The notes beneath the pieces were generated by a model. That model saw only the letters and a list, made by a program, of their open reading frames with translations. It made no database searches and had not been told where the DNA came from. Source: Halobacillus sp. Nhm2S1 (GTDB taxonomy: Bacteria; Bacillota; Bacilli; Bacillales; Halobacillaceae). Taken from it: DNA of 64,000 bases. Position numbers and translations under genes: made by a program. Where the stretch lies: NCBI RefSeq assembly GCF_019599545.1, contig NZ_JAIEZV010000001.1:682001-746000 (forward strand), written 5' to 3'. Positions 7,690 through 16,628 of the stretch are shown one piece after another (the first letter of the stretch is position 1; each line of letters begins with the position of its first letter).

Positions 7690-8545
7690 TCAACCCCACT
7701 CCTTTGGCTTTCTCTTTTCCTAAAATTTTTTGTAACACCGTTTTCTCAAGCCACCTCCACGGCAGCAAACGCTTGAACCACACATTCGCCCGCACACCGG
7801 CACCAATTGGGTAGCGCAGTTTCACAAGCGTTTCTTTCTCCATTAGTCCGGTCATCAGATCAGACACGTCCTGAGGGTTGCCATGGGATTCACTGTTCAG
7901 AGCATTCCACAACCCTTTTATGTAATCGGCATATGGAGATTCAGGATCCTGGACTTCTTCCGGCATTTCAAGTCCTGTCGACCAAATATTGGTCTGATAA
8001 GAGCCGGGCTCGATCAGCGCGACATCAATCCCGAACGGTTTCACTTCGAAACGGAGACTTTCCGATAATCCTTCCAATGCGTGTTTGGATGAAACATAAG
8101 CCGATAAGCCAGGAAAACCGATCAATCCGCTCACACTGCTGACATTTAAAATCTTCCCACTTCCCTGGGCACGCATCAGTGGAAGAACCGCTTTCGTAAC
8201 GGCAATCACACCAAAGACATTGGTATCAAACTGCTTACGGTATGTTTCAAGCGGTACCTGTTCAAGAAATCCGCCGACCGCATAGCCCGCGTTATTCACG
8301 AGGACATCCAGCCTTTCCAGCGTATTCACTTTTTCTGAAAAACGCGCGATGGATTGTTCATCCGTCACATCCAACGGCCACACTTCGATGCGGTTGCGCA
8401 CTTCCTCATCAAGTGTTTCGTAGGCGGCAGCCTTTTCTACATTTCTCATCGTGGCGATGACACGAAAGCCTTTTTCGGCACATTTCACGGCTGTATGGAA
8501 ACCGAATCCACTGGATGCTCCGGTAATGAGTACGGTTTGTTTCAT
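7643..8545 (-). CDS. SDR family oxidoreductase
   Basis: A 300-residue classical short-chain dehydrogenase/reductase. The cofactor motif TGASSGFG is at residues 8-15, NNAG near residue 84, the catalytic Ser in NVSSVSG, and YVSSK with the catalytic Tyr and Lys near residues 150-154. The arginine in TMRNVEK just after strand 2 suggests NADP(H). The C-terminal extension is longer than in minimal SDRs and resembles those acting on retinol- or steroid-like hydrophobic substrates; the real substrate is unknown. It is the first gene of a two-gene operon with the monoacylglycerol lipase, and diverges from yfkAB. Confidence 0.85.
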   Translation of the reverse strand: MKQTVLITGASSGFGFHTAVKCAEKGFRVIATMRNVEKAAAYETLDEEVRNRIEVWPLDVTDEQSIARFSEKVNTLERLDVLVNNAGYAVGGFLEQVPLETYRKQFDTNVFGVIAVTKAVLPLMRAQGSGKILNVSSVSGLIGFPGLSAYVSSKHALEGLSESLRFEVKPFGIDVALIEPGSYQTNIWSTGLEMPEEVQDPESPYADYIKGLWNALNSESHGNPQDVSDLMTGLMEKETLVKLRYPIGAGVRANVWFKRLLPWRWLEKTVLQKILGKEKAKGVGLNGKSDAWSGGDALRG

Positions 8546-8752
8546 AATCTGACTCCCCCTTGTGCTAATCGTTACCCCATATCATTCGATGTCACACCCT
8601 TATTCTCCTCTTTCCCGGAAACCTAAACAGCTCCACATCGGCATATCACGACATAATCCCGATTCATAATGTATGGTTTTAGGCATATTAATGATAGAAT
8701 GGTAAAGGTTATCGACCTAATAAATTTGAATAGAAAGGAAGTTTCATATTTT

Positions 8753-9877
8753 ATGAGTACGAACATGAAGCTTCAGGCGCTTACCCCTTCTTATGACCCC
8801 TGGGAAGCGTATATGGACGTGGAAGAACACGGAAAAATGACGTTATCGAACATTGAATTTACGACGACGACGCTCTGCAACATGCGTTGTGAGCACTGTG
8901 CGGTCGGATATACGTTAGGGGCGAAGGATCCAGAGGCTCTGCCGATGGACCTGCTCAGGAAGCGGCTTGATGAAATCCCGCACCTCAGGACGCTCAGCAT
9001 CACGGGCGGGGAACCGATGATGTCTAAGAAATCAGTAGAAAATTATGTCGTTCCTCTGCTGAAATACGCCCACGAGCGCGGGGTACGTACACAAATCAAC
9101 TCGAACTTGACGCTTCCTTATGAGCGTTACCTCCCGATCATTCCTTATTTGGACGTTTTACATATTTCCCACAACTGGGGAACGATCGAAGAATTCATCC
9201 ATACCGGATTTGCGCGTATGGAACGGAAACCTTCCGAAGAAAATCGTAAAAAGTTCTTTGACCGGATGGTGGAAAATTCCCAGCGGCTTTCTGAAGAAGG
9301 GGTAATGGTTTCAGCAGAAACGATGCTCAATCGTCGTACGTTCCCTTACCTTGAATCGATCCATGATCATGTCAAGGAAATGAAATGCGCGCGCCACGAG
9401 ATTCACCCGATGTATCCCGTTGATTTTGCCAGCAGCTTAGAGACGTTGAGCCTGGAACAAATGCGGGAAGGCATCAATCGTCTTCTTGACCATCGGGATG
9501 ACGGTATGTGGATGTTGTTTGGAACACTGCCGTACTATCCATGCAGTTCTTCCCAGGACGATCTCGACATGCTGACGCGCTTGTACAGTGAAAAAAATGT
9601 GACGGTAAGAAACGATCCGGACGGGCGCTCCCGCCTGAACGTGAACATCTTCTCGGGCGATATTATCGTGACAGACTTCGGCGACGAGCCTGGCCTCGGA
9701 AACATTCAAGACACGAAACTTGGCGATGCCTATGAGAATTGGCTGTCAACAAAAACGGCGCAGAGCCTCAACTGCCACTGCCCTGCTGTGAAGTGCCTTG
9801 GTCCGAATGTGCTTGTGAAAAACACGTACTATGAGGGAGTCGATTTCCAAAAACGGAAAACGAACATTACGTTGTAA
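8753..9877 (+). CDS. yfkAB: Radical SAM / CxCxxxxC motif protein YfkAB
   Basis: A 374-residue radical-SAM enzyme of the YfkAB type found in Bacilli. The Fe4S4 motif CxxxCxxC is CNMRCEHC (C42, C46, C49); the glycine-rich ITGGEPMMS follows near residue 84. The C-terminal CxCxxxxC (CHCPAVKC, residues 341-348) probably binds a second cluster, as in SPASM-like proteins. Reaction and substrate are unknown. The reading frame extends upstream to 8669, but the start at 8753 has AAAGGAAG ahead of it and gives the length of the B. subtilis protein. The next gene starts 18 bp after its stop. Confidence 0.88.
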   Translation: MSTNMKLQALTPSYDPWEAYMDVEEHGKMTLSNIEFTTTTLCNMRCEHCAVGYTLGAKDPEALPMDLLRKRLDEIPHLRTLSITGGEPMMSKKSVENYVVPLLKYAHERGVRTQINSNLTLPYERYLPIIPYLDVLHISHNWGTIEEFIHTGFARMERKPSEENRKKFFDRMVENSQRLSEEGVMVSAETMLNRRTFPYLESIHDHVKEMKCARHEIHPMYPVDFASSLETLSLEQMREGINRLLDHRDDGMWMLFGTLPYYPCSSSQDDLDMLTRLYSEKNVTVRNDPDGRSRLNVNIFSGDIIVTDFGDEPGLGNIQDTKLGDAYENWLSTKTAQSLNCHCPAVKCLGPNVLVKNTYYEGVDFQKRKTNITL

Positions 9878-9895
9878 CCTAGAAAGGAGAGCGCC

Positions 9896-10477
9896 ATGCC
9901 GACTTTAACTTTTGGAGAGAAAACTATTGCTTATACTGTAGAGAGGCAGGACGTCTCTTTTATTAAAATCTACCTGGATGATTTGAATGGAGTAAAAGTG
10001 ACCGTATCCCCTCATAAAGAGGAAGCAAGAATCCAGGCTTTTGTTGAGAAGAAGGCGGACTGGATTTTCGATAAATGGCAGCAAACGCACGAGGATTTAT
10101 ACGCCGTTGATGCTCTTACTGCTTCCGATCACGAAAAGATCACTTACCTTGGCCGCTCCTATCGGCTGAAGACTGAACATCAGGATGAAGCGCGCTTTGC
10201 TTTTCAAAAAGGAACCTTCCTTTTTGCTTATCCTGAAAAATGGACAGAGGAAGAAGCGAACGGACACCTTCGAAGAGAGGTGAACGGTTGGCTGTTCCGT
10301 AAAGCCGGTGAAAAATTTCCGACACTGTCCGATTGGCCAATAGAGGCAGAAGAAGATGAGGTGAAGCTGGGAATGAAAGAGGACGACCACATTCACCTCA
10401 ACTGGCGGCTAGTCCAGAGGTCCAAACAGAAGATCCAAAAGACCATTGAAGACCTCATCCACGAAAAGACGTGCTAA
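9896..10477 (+). CDS. YgjP-like (DUF45) metallopeptidase-related protein, catalytic end missing
   Basis: A 193-residue protein whose fold resembles the YgjP/DUF45 zinc metallopeptidase group. The N-terminal half (TIAYTVERQDVSFIKIYLDDLNGVKVTVSPHKEEARIQAFVEKKADWI) and ITYLGRSYRLKT match the family plan. The C-terminal half does not: the RWGSC-type motif is absent (KLGMKEDDHIHLNWRL instead), and the chain stops at IHEKTC exactly where HELCH is expected, so the second zinc histidine and the distal ligand are lost. A strong AAAGGAGAG site and the adjacent yfkAB suggest it is expressed with it. It may have a non-catalytic role or be a worn-down gene. Confidence 0.65.
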   Translation: MPTLTFGEKTIAYTVERQDVSFIKIYLDDLNGVKVTVSPHKEEARIQAFVEKKADWIFDKWQQTHEDLYAVDALTASDHEKITYLGRSYRLKTEHQDEARFAFQKGTFLFAYPEKWTEEEANGHLRREVNGWLFRKAGEKFPTLSDWPIEAEEDEVKLGMKEDDHIHLNWRLVQRSKQKIQKTIEDLIHEKTC

Positions 10478-10480
10478 CAG

Positions 10481-10518
10481 AAAATGCCCAGCAGGCTTCA
10501 GACCTGCTGGGCATTTTT
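10481..10518. terminator. Bidirectional terminator
   Basis: ATGCCCAGCAGG and CCTGCTGGGCAT arms with TTTTTT on the plus side and AAAA on the minus side, between the YgjP-like gene and the convergent ZIP transporter gene. Confidence 0.85.
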
Positions 10519-11324
10519 TATATGAATAAGAGGAGACTCAAGGCCATGACTGCCATACCAGCGACGACCCCGTAAATCGATAAGTGCGCTTCTCCATATC
10601 TTCTTGACGCGGGAAGCAGTTCATCCAGGGAAATGAATACCATGATCCCTGCCACCCCTGCAAATAAAATACCGAACATCATATCGTTCAAGAATGGCAT
10701 CAGCAATAGATACGCTAAAATGGCGCCGACCGGTTCAGATAAACCACTGAGAAAGGAAAGCTTGAACGCTTTTTTCTTATCTCCTGTGGCATAGTACACA
10801 GGGACAGAAACGGCAATTCCCTCCGGAATGTTATGAATCGCAATCGCAGCCGCAATCGCTAAGCCCAGAGCTGGGTCATTGAGGGCTGCCGTAAATGTCG
10901 CGATCCCTTCAGGAAAGTTGTGAATGGCGATCGCTAAAGCTGTGAACGTTCCCATCTTCAATAAATCAGGATCTTTCACGGCTGTTTCCCGTTTCGACAT
11001 GTCTTCCACTTTTTTCACTTCGTGAGGGTTTCCTGATTTCGGTATGAATTTATCGATGAGTGCGATGACAAGCATTCCCCCGAAGAAGGCGGCGACCGTC
11101 GTCCACTGACCTGCTTCGTTCCCCATCGCATCGACGAGTGAATCCTGGGCTTTGAAAAAGATTTCCACCATAGATACATAGATCATCACCCCTGCCGAAA
11201 AACCGAGCGCAAGGGAAAGGAACTTCGTGTTCGTCGTCTTCGCAAAAAATGCGATCAAACTCCCTACACCTGTAGCTAATCCGGCGAGTAAAGTCAGCCC
11301 GAAAGCCAATAACAAGTTTTCCAT
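10518..11324 (-). CDS. ZIP family metal transporter, ZupT-like
   Basis: A 268-residue polytopic membrane protein of the ZIP family (ZupT subgroup), importing zinc and possibly iron or manganese. Eight hydrophobic segments are visible. The two signature metal-binding helices read [14 protein letters not shown] (near residue 133) and [14 protein letters not shown] (near residue 168). A short His-poor cytosolic loop ([18 protein letters not shown]) separates segments III and IV. The ATG is preceded by GGAGAGGTACA. It is monocistronic, sharing a terminator with the convergent YgjP-like gene. Confidence 0.9.
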   Translation of the reverse strand: MENLLLAFGLTLLAGLATGVGSLIAFFAKTTNTKFLSLALGFSAGVMIYVSMVEIFFKAQDSLVDAMGNEAGQWTTVAAFFGGMLVIALIDKFIPKSGNPHEVKKVEDMSKRETAVKDPDLLKMGTFTALAIAIHNFPEGIATFTAALNDPALGLAIAAAIAIHNIPEGIAVSVPVYYATGDKKKAFKLSFLSGLSEPVGAILAYLLLMPFLNDMMFGILFAGVAGIMVFISLDELLPASRRYGEAHLSIYGVVAGMAVMALSLLLFI

Positions 11325-11506
11325 TGTACCTCTCCTTCAATTCGAACATTTTCTCTAAGCACATTGTAACGAAGGTTTTTCCTTAGAGCAACTTTTTTAG
11401 TTTCAGTTATATTTTATGAGCCCATAAAATAAGTGCTACACATTATTCTTAACTTTTATATTCATATTTTGAGGCTCCCGTGCATAACCTTTCCTTTTTT
11501 GCCCAT

Positions 11507-11536
11507 AAAAAAACCACCTTCCGCTCAGGAAAGTGG
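11507..11536 (-). terminator. Intrinsic terminator after SIMPL gene
   Basis: On the minus strand CCACTTTCC and GGAAGGTGG arms are followed by TTTTTTT, just after the stop codon. Confidence 0.8.
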
Positions 11537-11540
11537 TGAC

Positions 11541-12206
11541 TTACGGCAAATATTGAAAATGGGCTTCCACCCTGGCGACAGTTTCCAGCGTCCCCGGTTC
11601 AATCGGGGTGGCGGTTGCTCCAAGTACGTCAGCCTTTTGAAAGCTCTGTACAGGAACGGCGGGCGTGGTACCAATTTCGATGATTTTGACAGGCGTTTGG
11701 TCCAGGTTCAATCCCATTGTATTCGCGATCGTTTGTGCGTTGGCTAACGCGTTCCCGAGGGCGATTTTCAATGCTTCCTGATAATTTTGATACGGATCAC
11801 TCACCGTAAACGCAATACTTGAGATCCGGTTCGCCCCGGCTGCTACTGCTGTATCAATGACATAACCGGTTTGACTGACATCGTCAACGGTCACTTTCAA
11901 TGTATGGGTAACCTGATATCCACGGAACTCCTGCTTGCCGTCTACATAATCGTACTCAGGAAAAATGAAGTAGTCCGCCGTCTGAATATTTTCTTCGGGG
12001 ATCCCGGCAGCAACAAGCTGATTGCGGACGTTTTCCATCGTCCGGGCATTTTCCTGCTGGGCAGTTTCCAAGTTTTTGTCCTTTGTCACGACACCGATAT
12101 TCACATTGGCAACATCCGGCCGGACTTGAACTTTTCCGACACCATTCACTTTGAGAAGCCGGCTCTCGCCCTCTCTGGCCAATTGTCTCATACCTGGGTA
12201 ATACAT
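11541..12206 (-). CDS. SIMPL domain (DUF541) protein
   Basis: A 221-residue protein of the SIMPL/DUF541 family. The opening KVNGVGKVQVRPDVANVNIGVVTKDKNLETAQQENA is the standard family start (G-x-G then P-D-x-A). ISSIAFTVSDPYQNYQEALKIALGNALANAQTIANTMG is the conserved middle. There is no obvious signal peptide, unlike Gram-negative periplasmic members such as BP26. Bacillus homologues are uncharacterised; oligomeric ring or channel-like assemblies are known for BP26. GGGGGGATGCGAG supports the start. It diverges from the amine oxidase gene. Confidence 0.85.
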   Translation of the reverse strand: MYYPGMRQLAREGESRLLKVNGVGKVQVRPDVANVNIGVVTKDKNLETAQQENARTMENVRNQLVAAGIPEENIQTADYFIFPEYDYVDGKQEFRGYQVTHTLKVTVDDVSQTGYVIDTAVAAGANRISSIAFTVSDPYQNYQEALKIALGNALANAQTIANTMGLNLDQTPVKIIEIGTTPAVPVQSFQKADVLGATATPIEPGTLETVARVEAHFQYLP

Positions 12207-12329
12207 CTCGCATCCCCCCTTTTTTATATAATGAAGGAGAGCAAAGGAATATGTCCTTTCTCAGATAAGGATTTCTCCTTATACTTTTATTTCCATTTTT
12301 TGAATAGATAGTAAAAGGGGGTGGCGTCG

Positions 12330-13787
12330 ATGCAGCGTGTCTATGAAGAAAGTGTGAAAGAATATAAATCCTATATTCTGGAGGGGTTACCCAAATTCGG
12401 GAATAAAAAACGAATTCTGATTTTAGGTGCGGGCATGGCCGGCCTTGTCGCCGGGTCTCTTTTAAAGAAAGCCGGCCATGACGTTGTGATTTTGGAAGGG
12501 AACGACCGAGTCGGTGGAAGAGTCCATACGATACGGGAGCCTTTTACTAACGGAAACTACATAGATGTCGGTGCCATGAGGATTCCGAAAAATCACCAGT
12601 ACGTCCAAACGTATATCGCTAAGTTCGGGCTGTCGACCAACCCCTTTATCAATTCCAAACCCAACGACCTGTTTATGATCAATGGCCAAAAGGTGTTTCG
12701 ATCTGAATATGAACAAAATCCTGACCTTTTGCAATTCCACCTCCTTCCGCACGAACGAGGGAAAACGGCAAAGCAACTGTTTCTTGATGCGGTCCAGCCA
12801 TTCCTGGACCTTTACCGGAGTAGTTCGGATCAAGAGAAAAAGAAACTGGAGGATCAATTTTCTAATTTTTCGATGGGAGAATACTTAAGAAACAACCCTT
12901 ACGGTCCCTCGATGTCCAATCATGCTGTCCGTATGATTAAACTCTTGCTTGGCATTGAAGGGTTTCCTGAGTTTTCTTTTCTCGATATTTTAATCGATAT
13001 CACGTTTCCCATCTTTAATGGTCAAACAGAATTTGTAGAAATTCAAGGTGGCAATGATCGGCTTCCCCATGCTTTTCTACCTGAATTGATCGATAATATC
13101 TATTTTGAACAAAAAGTCACAAAAATCGTCCACAACCATAACCGCGTGACTGTCCATACGGAAGACCAGCGTTTTTCGAAGCCATCCTGTTGGAGTGGTG
13201 ATCTTCTGCTGACGACCGTTCCTTTCAGTGCTTTTCAATTCATAGACATTTTCCCCTTCGGATGCTTATCGCTTAAGAAATGGCAGGCCATACGAGAAGT
13301 CATCAACGTACCTGCCGTTAAAATCGGCATTGAATTCAAGTCTCGTTTTTGGGAAAGATATCCAGTCGGCAACCTCATTTCCGACTTGCCGATTCGCTTT
13401 GCTTATCAGGCGAGCCATCATCAGGGTATGCCGGGGCCCGGCATTCTACTAGCCAGTTACACATGGGGCCAGAACGCCCTTTTGTTCAACAGCCTTGGTC
13501 AAAAAGAAGCGACCAAACAAGTCCTTGAGAATCTCGCTCGTGTATACGGAAACGTTGTCTATGAGGAATACATGCAGAGCGTGGTTTACAATTGGAGCCA
13601 AAATCCGTTCTCCGCCGGCTGCTTCACCTTGTTCACTCCAGGGCAGAGCCGTGATCTTGAAGACGTGATGCCACTACCAGAAGGCCGGATCCACTTTGCA
13701 GGCGAACAGACATCCTCCTACCACGGTTGGATTGAAGGAGCGATCGAATCCGGCATCCGCGCTGCGAAAGAAATGAATCACAGGTGA
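12330..13787 (+). CDS. Flavin monoamine oxidase family protein (YobN-like)
   Basis: A 485-residue FAD-dependent amine oxidase. The dinucleotide-binding motif ILGAGMAGLVAGSL is at residues 31-44, followed by VVILEGNDRVGGRVHT, the GG-doublet motif of this family. RIHFAGEQTSSYHGWIEGAIESGIRAA near the C-terminus is the second FAD-binding motif with the conserved aromatic Tyr. B. subtilis YobN is the likely relative, and L-amino-acid or polyamine oxidation are the candidate reactions. The frame opens with GTG at 12321, but the ATG at 12330 is 8 nt from AAAGGGGG and is preferred. No signal peptide is visible. Confidence 0.85.
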   Translation: MQRVYEESVKEYKSYILEGLPKFGNKKRILILGAGMAGLVAGSLLKKAGHDVVILEGNDRVGGRVHTIREPFTNGNYIDVGAMRIPKNHQYVQTYIAKFGLSTNPFINSKPNDLFMINGQKVFRSEYEQNPDLLQFHLLPHERGKTAKQLFLDAVQPFLDLYRSSSDQEKKKLEDQFSNFSMGEYLRNNPYGPSMSNHAVRMIKLLLGIEGFPEFSFLDILIDITFPIFNGQTEFVEIQGGNDRLPHAFLPELIDNIYFEQKVTKIVHNHNRVTVHTEDQRFSKPSCWSGDLLLTTVPFSAFQFIDIFPFGCLSLKKWQAIREVINVPAVKIGIEFKSRFWERYPVGNLISDLPIRFAYQASHHQGMPGPGILLASYTWGQNALLFNSLGQKEATKQVLENLARVYGNVVYEEYMQSVVYNWSQNPFSAGCFTLFTPGQSRDLEDVMPLPEGRIHFAGEQTSSYHGWIEGAIESGIRAAKEMNHR

Positions 13788-13917
13788 TACGGGTGGTTGA
13801 TGTTGGAGGGGTGCCTTTTGGAGGGGGCCTGACACCGCCTTTCACTTTTTGGTGCCTGGCACCACAATAAGTCTACCTGGTGCCAGACTTGCTGTTCACC
13901 ATTTCACATCCACCCAC

Positions 13918-13959
13918 AAAAAAACCCCTTCCACCGTTCAAAGTGGAAGGGGTTTTTTA
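13918..13959. terminator. Bidirectional terminator
   Basis: AAAACCCCTTCCAC and GTGGAAGGGGTTTT arms, T run on plus and A run on the left, between the convergent amine oxidase and protease genes. The 120 bp before it holds several copies of a GGTGCC(T/A)G-type word, a short sequence often seen between Bacillaceae genes. Confidence 0.85.
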
Positions 13960-13962
13960 TTC

Positions 13963-15117
13963 TTATGATGCTTCTTTCTCTTCAGTACTCAGCTCTTCAC
14001 CAGAGCCGCTCCAAATTTTGACGGATTGGTTTTCTTTTTTGACTGGATACACGACTTTGTATTTCTTCATCTGCACTTCGCCATCCACCGTTTCTTCCGC
14101 TGTCAGGAAAGCGGTGACTTGGACGGTATCGCCCTGAGGGTCTGCAACGAGGTTATCCACCTTCACACTGAGCGTATTGTTGTAGCCGGATCGGAAATCT
14201 TCAAACGAAATATCCTCCTGCCAGCTTGCGCTCAGTAGAGAATAAGCCGTGACGAAATCGCCCTGATTGATGCTGTCATAAAAATACTGCACCATATAAC
14301 TCGCCTGCTCGGCATCCGTCCCTGTCACAGGGGAGTAGACTTCACCGGTAAGTTCCGGAAATTCAGGAAGCGAGCGCATCGGGGATTCACTCCAGCGCCT
14401 TACCATTGGTAGCACATCGGCAACCGGAATGCTGAACCCGATCGATTCGTCATCCATTTTTGCGGAGTTGATCCCGATCACTTCACCGGTTTCTCTGTCA
14501 AGAAGGGGGCCTCCACTGTTTCCTGGTGAGATCGGTGCTGAAATTTGGTATAAATTTTTGTAATGGAAAGGCTCGATGTCAAGCGTCCGTTCAAGGCCGC
14601 TGATTTCCCCGCGTGTGACGGTGTTCTGGAGCCCGAGTGGACTTCCAAGCGCCAGTACTTCATCGAGAAGTTCTGCTGAATTTTCTTCTCTGATCGGCAA
14701 CGGCTCTTTTCCTTTCAAGCCGGGCACTCGTACGACAGCCACATCAATGTCGCGGCTGACCCCGATCACATCGCCGGGCATTTTTTTACCATCGGATGTA
14801 ATGACATTGACACTTTCAGTATTCGCAACGACGTGTGCGTTCGTTATGATATCTCCCTGGTCATTGTACAAAAAACCAGAACCGACAGAACCATCTCCGA
14901 GCTCTAATTGCACGACAAGCTTCTGCGATTCAAATATAATCTCCTGGGTTTCTTTCGGTACTTCTCCCTCTTCATCATCCTCATCAGGTGGCTCATTTAA
15001 AACAGCCGAAACCGTGACGTCCTGTTGAACGGTATCCATCACGTAGAAAACGCCTGCAATTCCACCACCGAGGATAAGAAGAGTGGCGAGAAGGCTGATG
15101 ATCCAAGAGCGCTTCAT
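13963..15117 (-). CDS. Membrane-anchored S1C (HtrA-like) serine protease without PDZ
   Basis: A 384-residue trypsin-fold protease anchored by one N-terminal membrane segment (residues about 6-27). A linker rich in Asp/Glu (PPDEDDEEGEVPKE) precedes the protease domain. The triad is H95 (TNAHVV), D125 (RDIDVAVV) and S201 (SPGNSGGP). After the protease domain there is no PDZ; instead residues about 255-375 (YSPVTGTDAEQASYMVQYFYDSINQGDFVTAYSLLSASW) form an NTF2-like domain. It probably acts outside the membrane in envelope stress or wall processing. The start at 15117 has a GGGGG ribosome site; it follows the zinc-ribbon gene by 11 bp in one operon. Confidence 0.82.
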   Translation of the reverse strand: MKRSWIISLLATLLILGGGIAGVFYVMDTVQQDVTVSAVLNEPPDEDDEEGEVPKETQEIIFESQKLVVQLELGDGSVGSGFLYNDQGDIITNAHVVANTESVNVITSDGKKMPGDVIGVSRDIDVAVVRVPGLKGKEPLPIREENSAELLDEVLALGSPLGLQNTVTRGEISGLERTLDIEPFHYKNLYQISAPISPGNSGGPLLDRETGEVIGINSAKMDDESIGFSIPVADVLPMVRRWSESPMRSLPEFPELTGEVYSPVTGTDAEQASYMVQYFYDSINQGDFVTAYSLLSASWQEDISFEDFRSGYNNTLSVKVDNLVADPQGDTVQVTAFLTAEETVDGEVQMKKYKVVYPVKKENQSVKIWSGSGEELSTEEKEAS

Positions 15118-15128
15118 CTTCCATCCCC

Positions 15129-16280
15129 CTATTCTACGAGCCACTCCATCTCGGTCATTTCGACGGAGTAATCTCCCTCTTCCAATTCATAATGTACTTT
15201 TTCAAAAGTCCCCTGATCTCCAGGGTTCATATAGTTCGGGAAAACTTTCACAGATTCAGAACGGACGACCTTTCCATCTTTATCGAGGATGTCGTACTTC
15301 ACGGTCACCGTACTGATGATTTGAGTAGCCACACTTTTCAGCGACCCCGCTACTTTATAATCGCCGAATTCATCTTTCGTAATCGTGAGATCAACAAGTT
15401 CAAGCGCCTGAGTCTGGTTACGTAATTCATCCTGGGCTGCCTGCTGCATCGCACTTTCAAGCCTCTGCTGTTCCGCCTGCTCGAAAGCCGTTTTCTCCTG
15501 TTGGATCCGTTCCTTCAACTGAATCAACTTTTCATCATTGGAAACGTACTGCAAGCCCTGATCGATGAGGGCGATCGCTTCTGCATAGCGTTTCTCTCCC
15601 GCTGCTGCTTCCGCTTTCTTCGTCGATTGGTTCACGATTTTTTCAAAAATTTTGTCCCCTACTTTGGAGGCTTCCTCCAAATTAAGGCCGGATAATGTAT
15701 TCAGTTTCCCTGCCAGTTCATCCACGTTTGTAATCTTCGAAAGTTCCTGATTGACTTCCTTCAACGTCAGTCTGGAATCCATTTCATTCATTTTCGGAAT
15801 GAGCGTGACAAGTAGACGGCTGTCTTCCTGTCGTAAGGACTCCTGGATGGCCGTGAGCTTCTCACTCGCTTTTTTCAATGAACCTTCTTCAATCCACTGG
15901 CCCACCTTCTCAAGCTCCTGGTCCCACGTCAATGCTTCCTGCACAGATCCGAGCTCCTGTTGAAGGGCTTCCACCTCTGGACGGCGGTCAATCGCCCCGA
16001 CGAGCAGCTTTTCCGCTTCCCGGTACTCCCCGGCAAGGGCTTCCTGCTCCGCTTCTTTTTTCATAGCGACCACTTCGGCATTCACATCTTTCTGGTAGTC
16101 ATAAACAAAATAAAGGGCCACCCCCATTACGACCAGCATGACGAAAGGCGTAATGATTGGCAACCACGATCGTTTAGCCGTGCTATTCTGTTCTGGTGTT
16201 CGCATCAAGTTCTTTCCGCATTGAGAACAAAAACGGGCACCGTCATCCATCACATGTTGGCAATGAGGACATTCAGTCAT
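15129..16280 (-). CDS. Zinc-ribbon, membrane, coiled-coil protein with FxLYD-type domain
   Basis: A 383-residue protein with a clear modular plan. Residues 4-22 form a zinc ribbon (CPHC and CSQC, CxxC-x11-CxxC), then a membrane segment (about 40-60), then about 200 residues of helical coiled-coil or TPR-like repeats with two similar blocks (EALAGEYREAEKLLVGAIDRRPEVEALQ and AAAGEKRYAEAIALIDQGLQYVSNDEKL). The C-terminus (ELVDLTITKDEFGDYKVAGSLKSVAT..VKYDILDKDGKVV) matches the FxLYD domain of secreted Firmicute proteins. The ribbon would be cytosolic and the rest outside. AAAGGAGGACGGGACC supports the start at 16280. It is the promoter-proximal gene of the protease operon. Function is unknown. 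Confidence 0.75.
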   Translation of the reverse strand: MTECPHCQHVMDDGARFCSQCGKNLMRTPEQNSTAKRSWLPIITPFVMLVVMGVALYFVYDYQKDVNAEVVAMKKEAEQEALAGEYREAEKLLVGAIDRRPEVEALQQELGSVQEALTWDQELEKVGQWIEEGSLKKASEKLTAIQESLRQEDSRLLVTLIPKMNEMDSRLTLKEVNQELSKITNVDELAGKLNTLSGLNLEEASKVGDKIFEKIVNQSTKKAEAAAGEKRYAEAIALIDQGLQYVSNDEKLIQLKERIQQEKTAFEQAEQQRLESAMQQAAQDELRNQTQALELVDLTITKDEFGDYKVAGSLKSVATQIISTVTVKYDILDKDGKVVRSESVKVFPNYMNPGDQGTFEKVHYELEEGDYSVEMTEMEWLVE

Positions 16281-16480
16281 GGTCCCGTCCTCCTTTTCTA
16301 TCACTTTCATAATTCTGGAATCTCTAAGAATCCTTATCTATTATAGCATGCCTTACACTGGATGAGAAAACGACATAGGTCCCTTTTTTAAAAAAAGTTC
16401 CTTCATGCAGGATAAGCGCACGGCCCGTTCTCATTTGTCCGCATAAAATGGTATATCTCAAACCCGAGAGGAGGGTCCTC

Positions 16481-16567
16481 ATGTCGAATCATCCTAATGA
16501 AAACAAGCCAAGCAGAAAGCCCTCAAAACCGTGTTGTGGACGTAAACGCAAAGGAACGTCCCGCTGA
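16481..16567 (+). CDS. Small basic protein, 28 aa, unknown
   Basis: ATG with an AGAGGAGGGTCCTC ribosome site (AGGAGG 6-7 nt upstream) opens a 28-codon frame beginning MSNHPNENKPSRKPSK and ending CCGRKRKGTSR. It is strongly basic, with a Cys-Cys pair, and an intrinsic terminator starts 9 bp after the stop. The spacing of ribosome site, frame and terminator is that of a real small gene. I do not recognise a family. Confidence 0.5.
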   Translation: MSNHPNENKPSRKPSKPCCGRKRKGTSR

Positions 16568-16575
16568 AAATAGCT

Positions 16576-16603
16576 GGAGCCGCAACGCATAGCGGCTCTT
16601 TTC
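16576..16603 (+). terminator. Intrinsic terminator after small basic ORF
   Basis: GAGCCGC (16577-16583) and GCGGCTC (16592-16598) arms followed by TTTTC. Confidence 0.75.
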
Positions 16604-16628
16604 AAAAAGGTGTCATTTGTCACAGGAA

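Noticed and set aside
9896-10477. Frameshift restoring a complete HExxH metallopeptidase
   Set aside because: The bases after IHEKTC lead directly into the terminator in all frames, so no hidden catalytic C-terminus exists.
13788-13917. Small RNA or gene in the GGTGCC-rich stretch
   Set aside because: Only short repeated words of a type common between Bacillaceae genes; no promoter or closed structure before the terminator.
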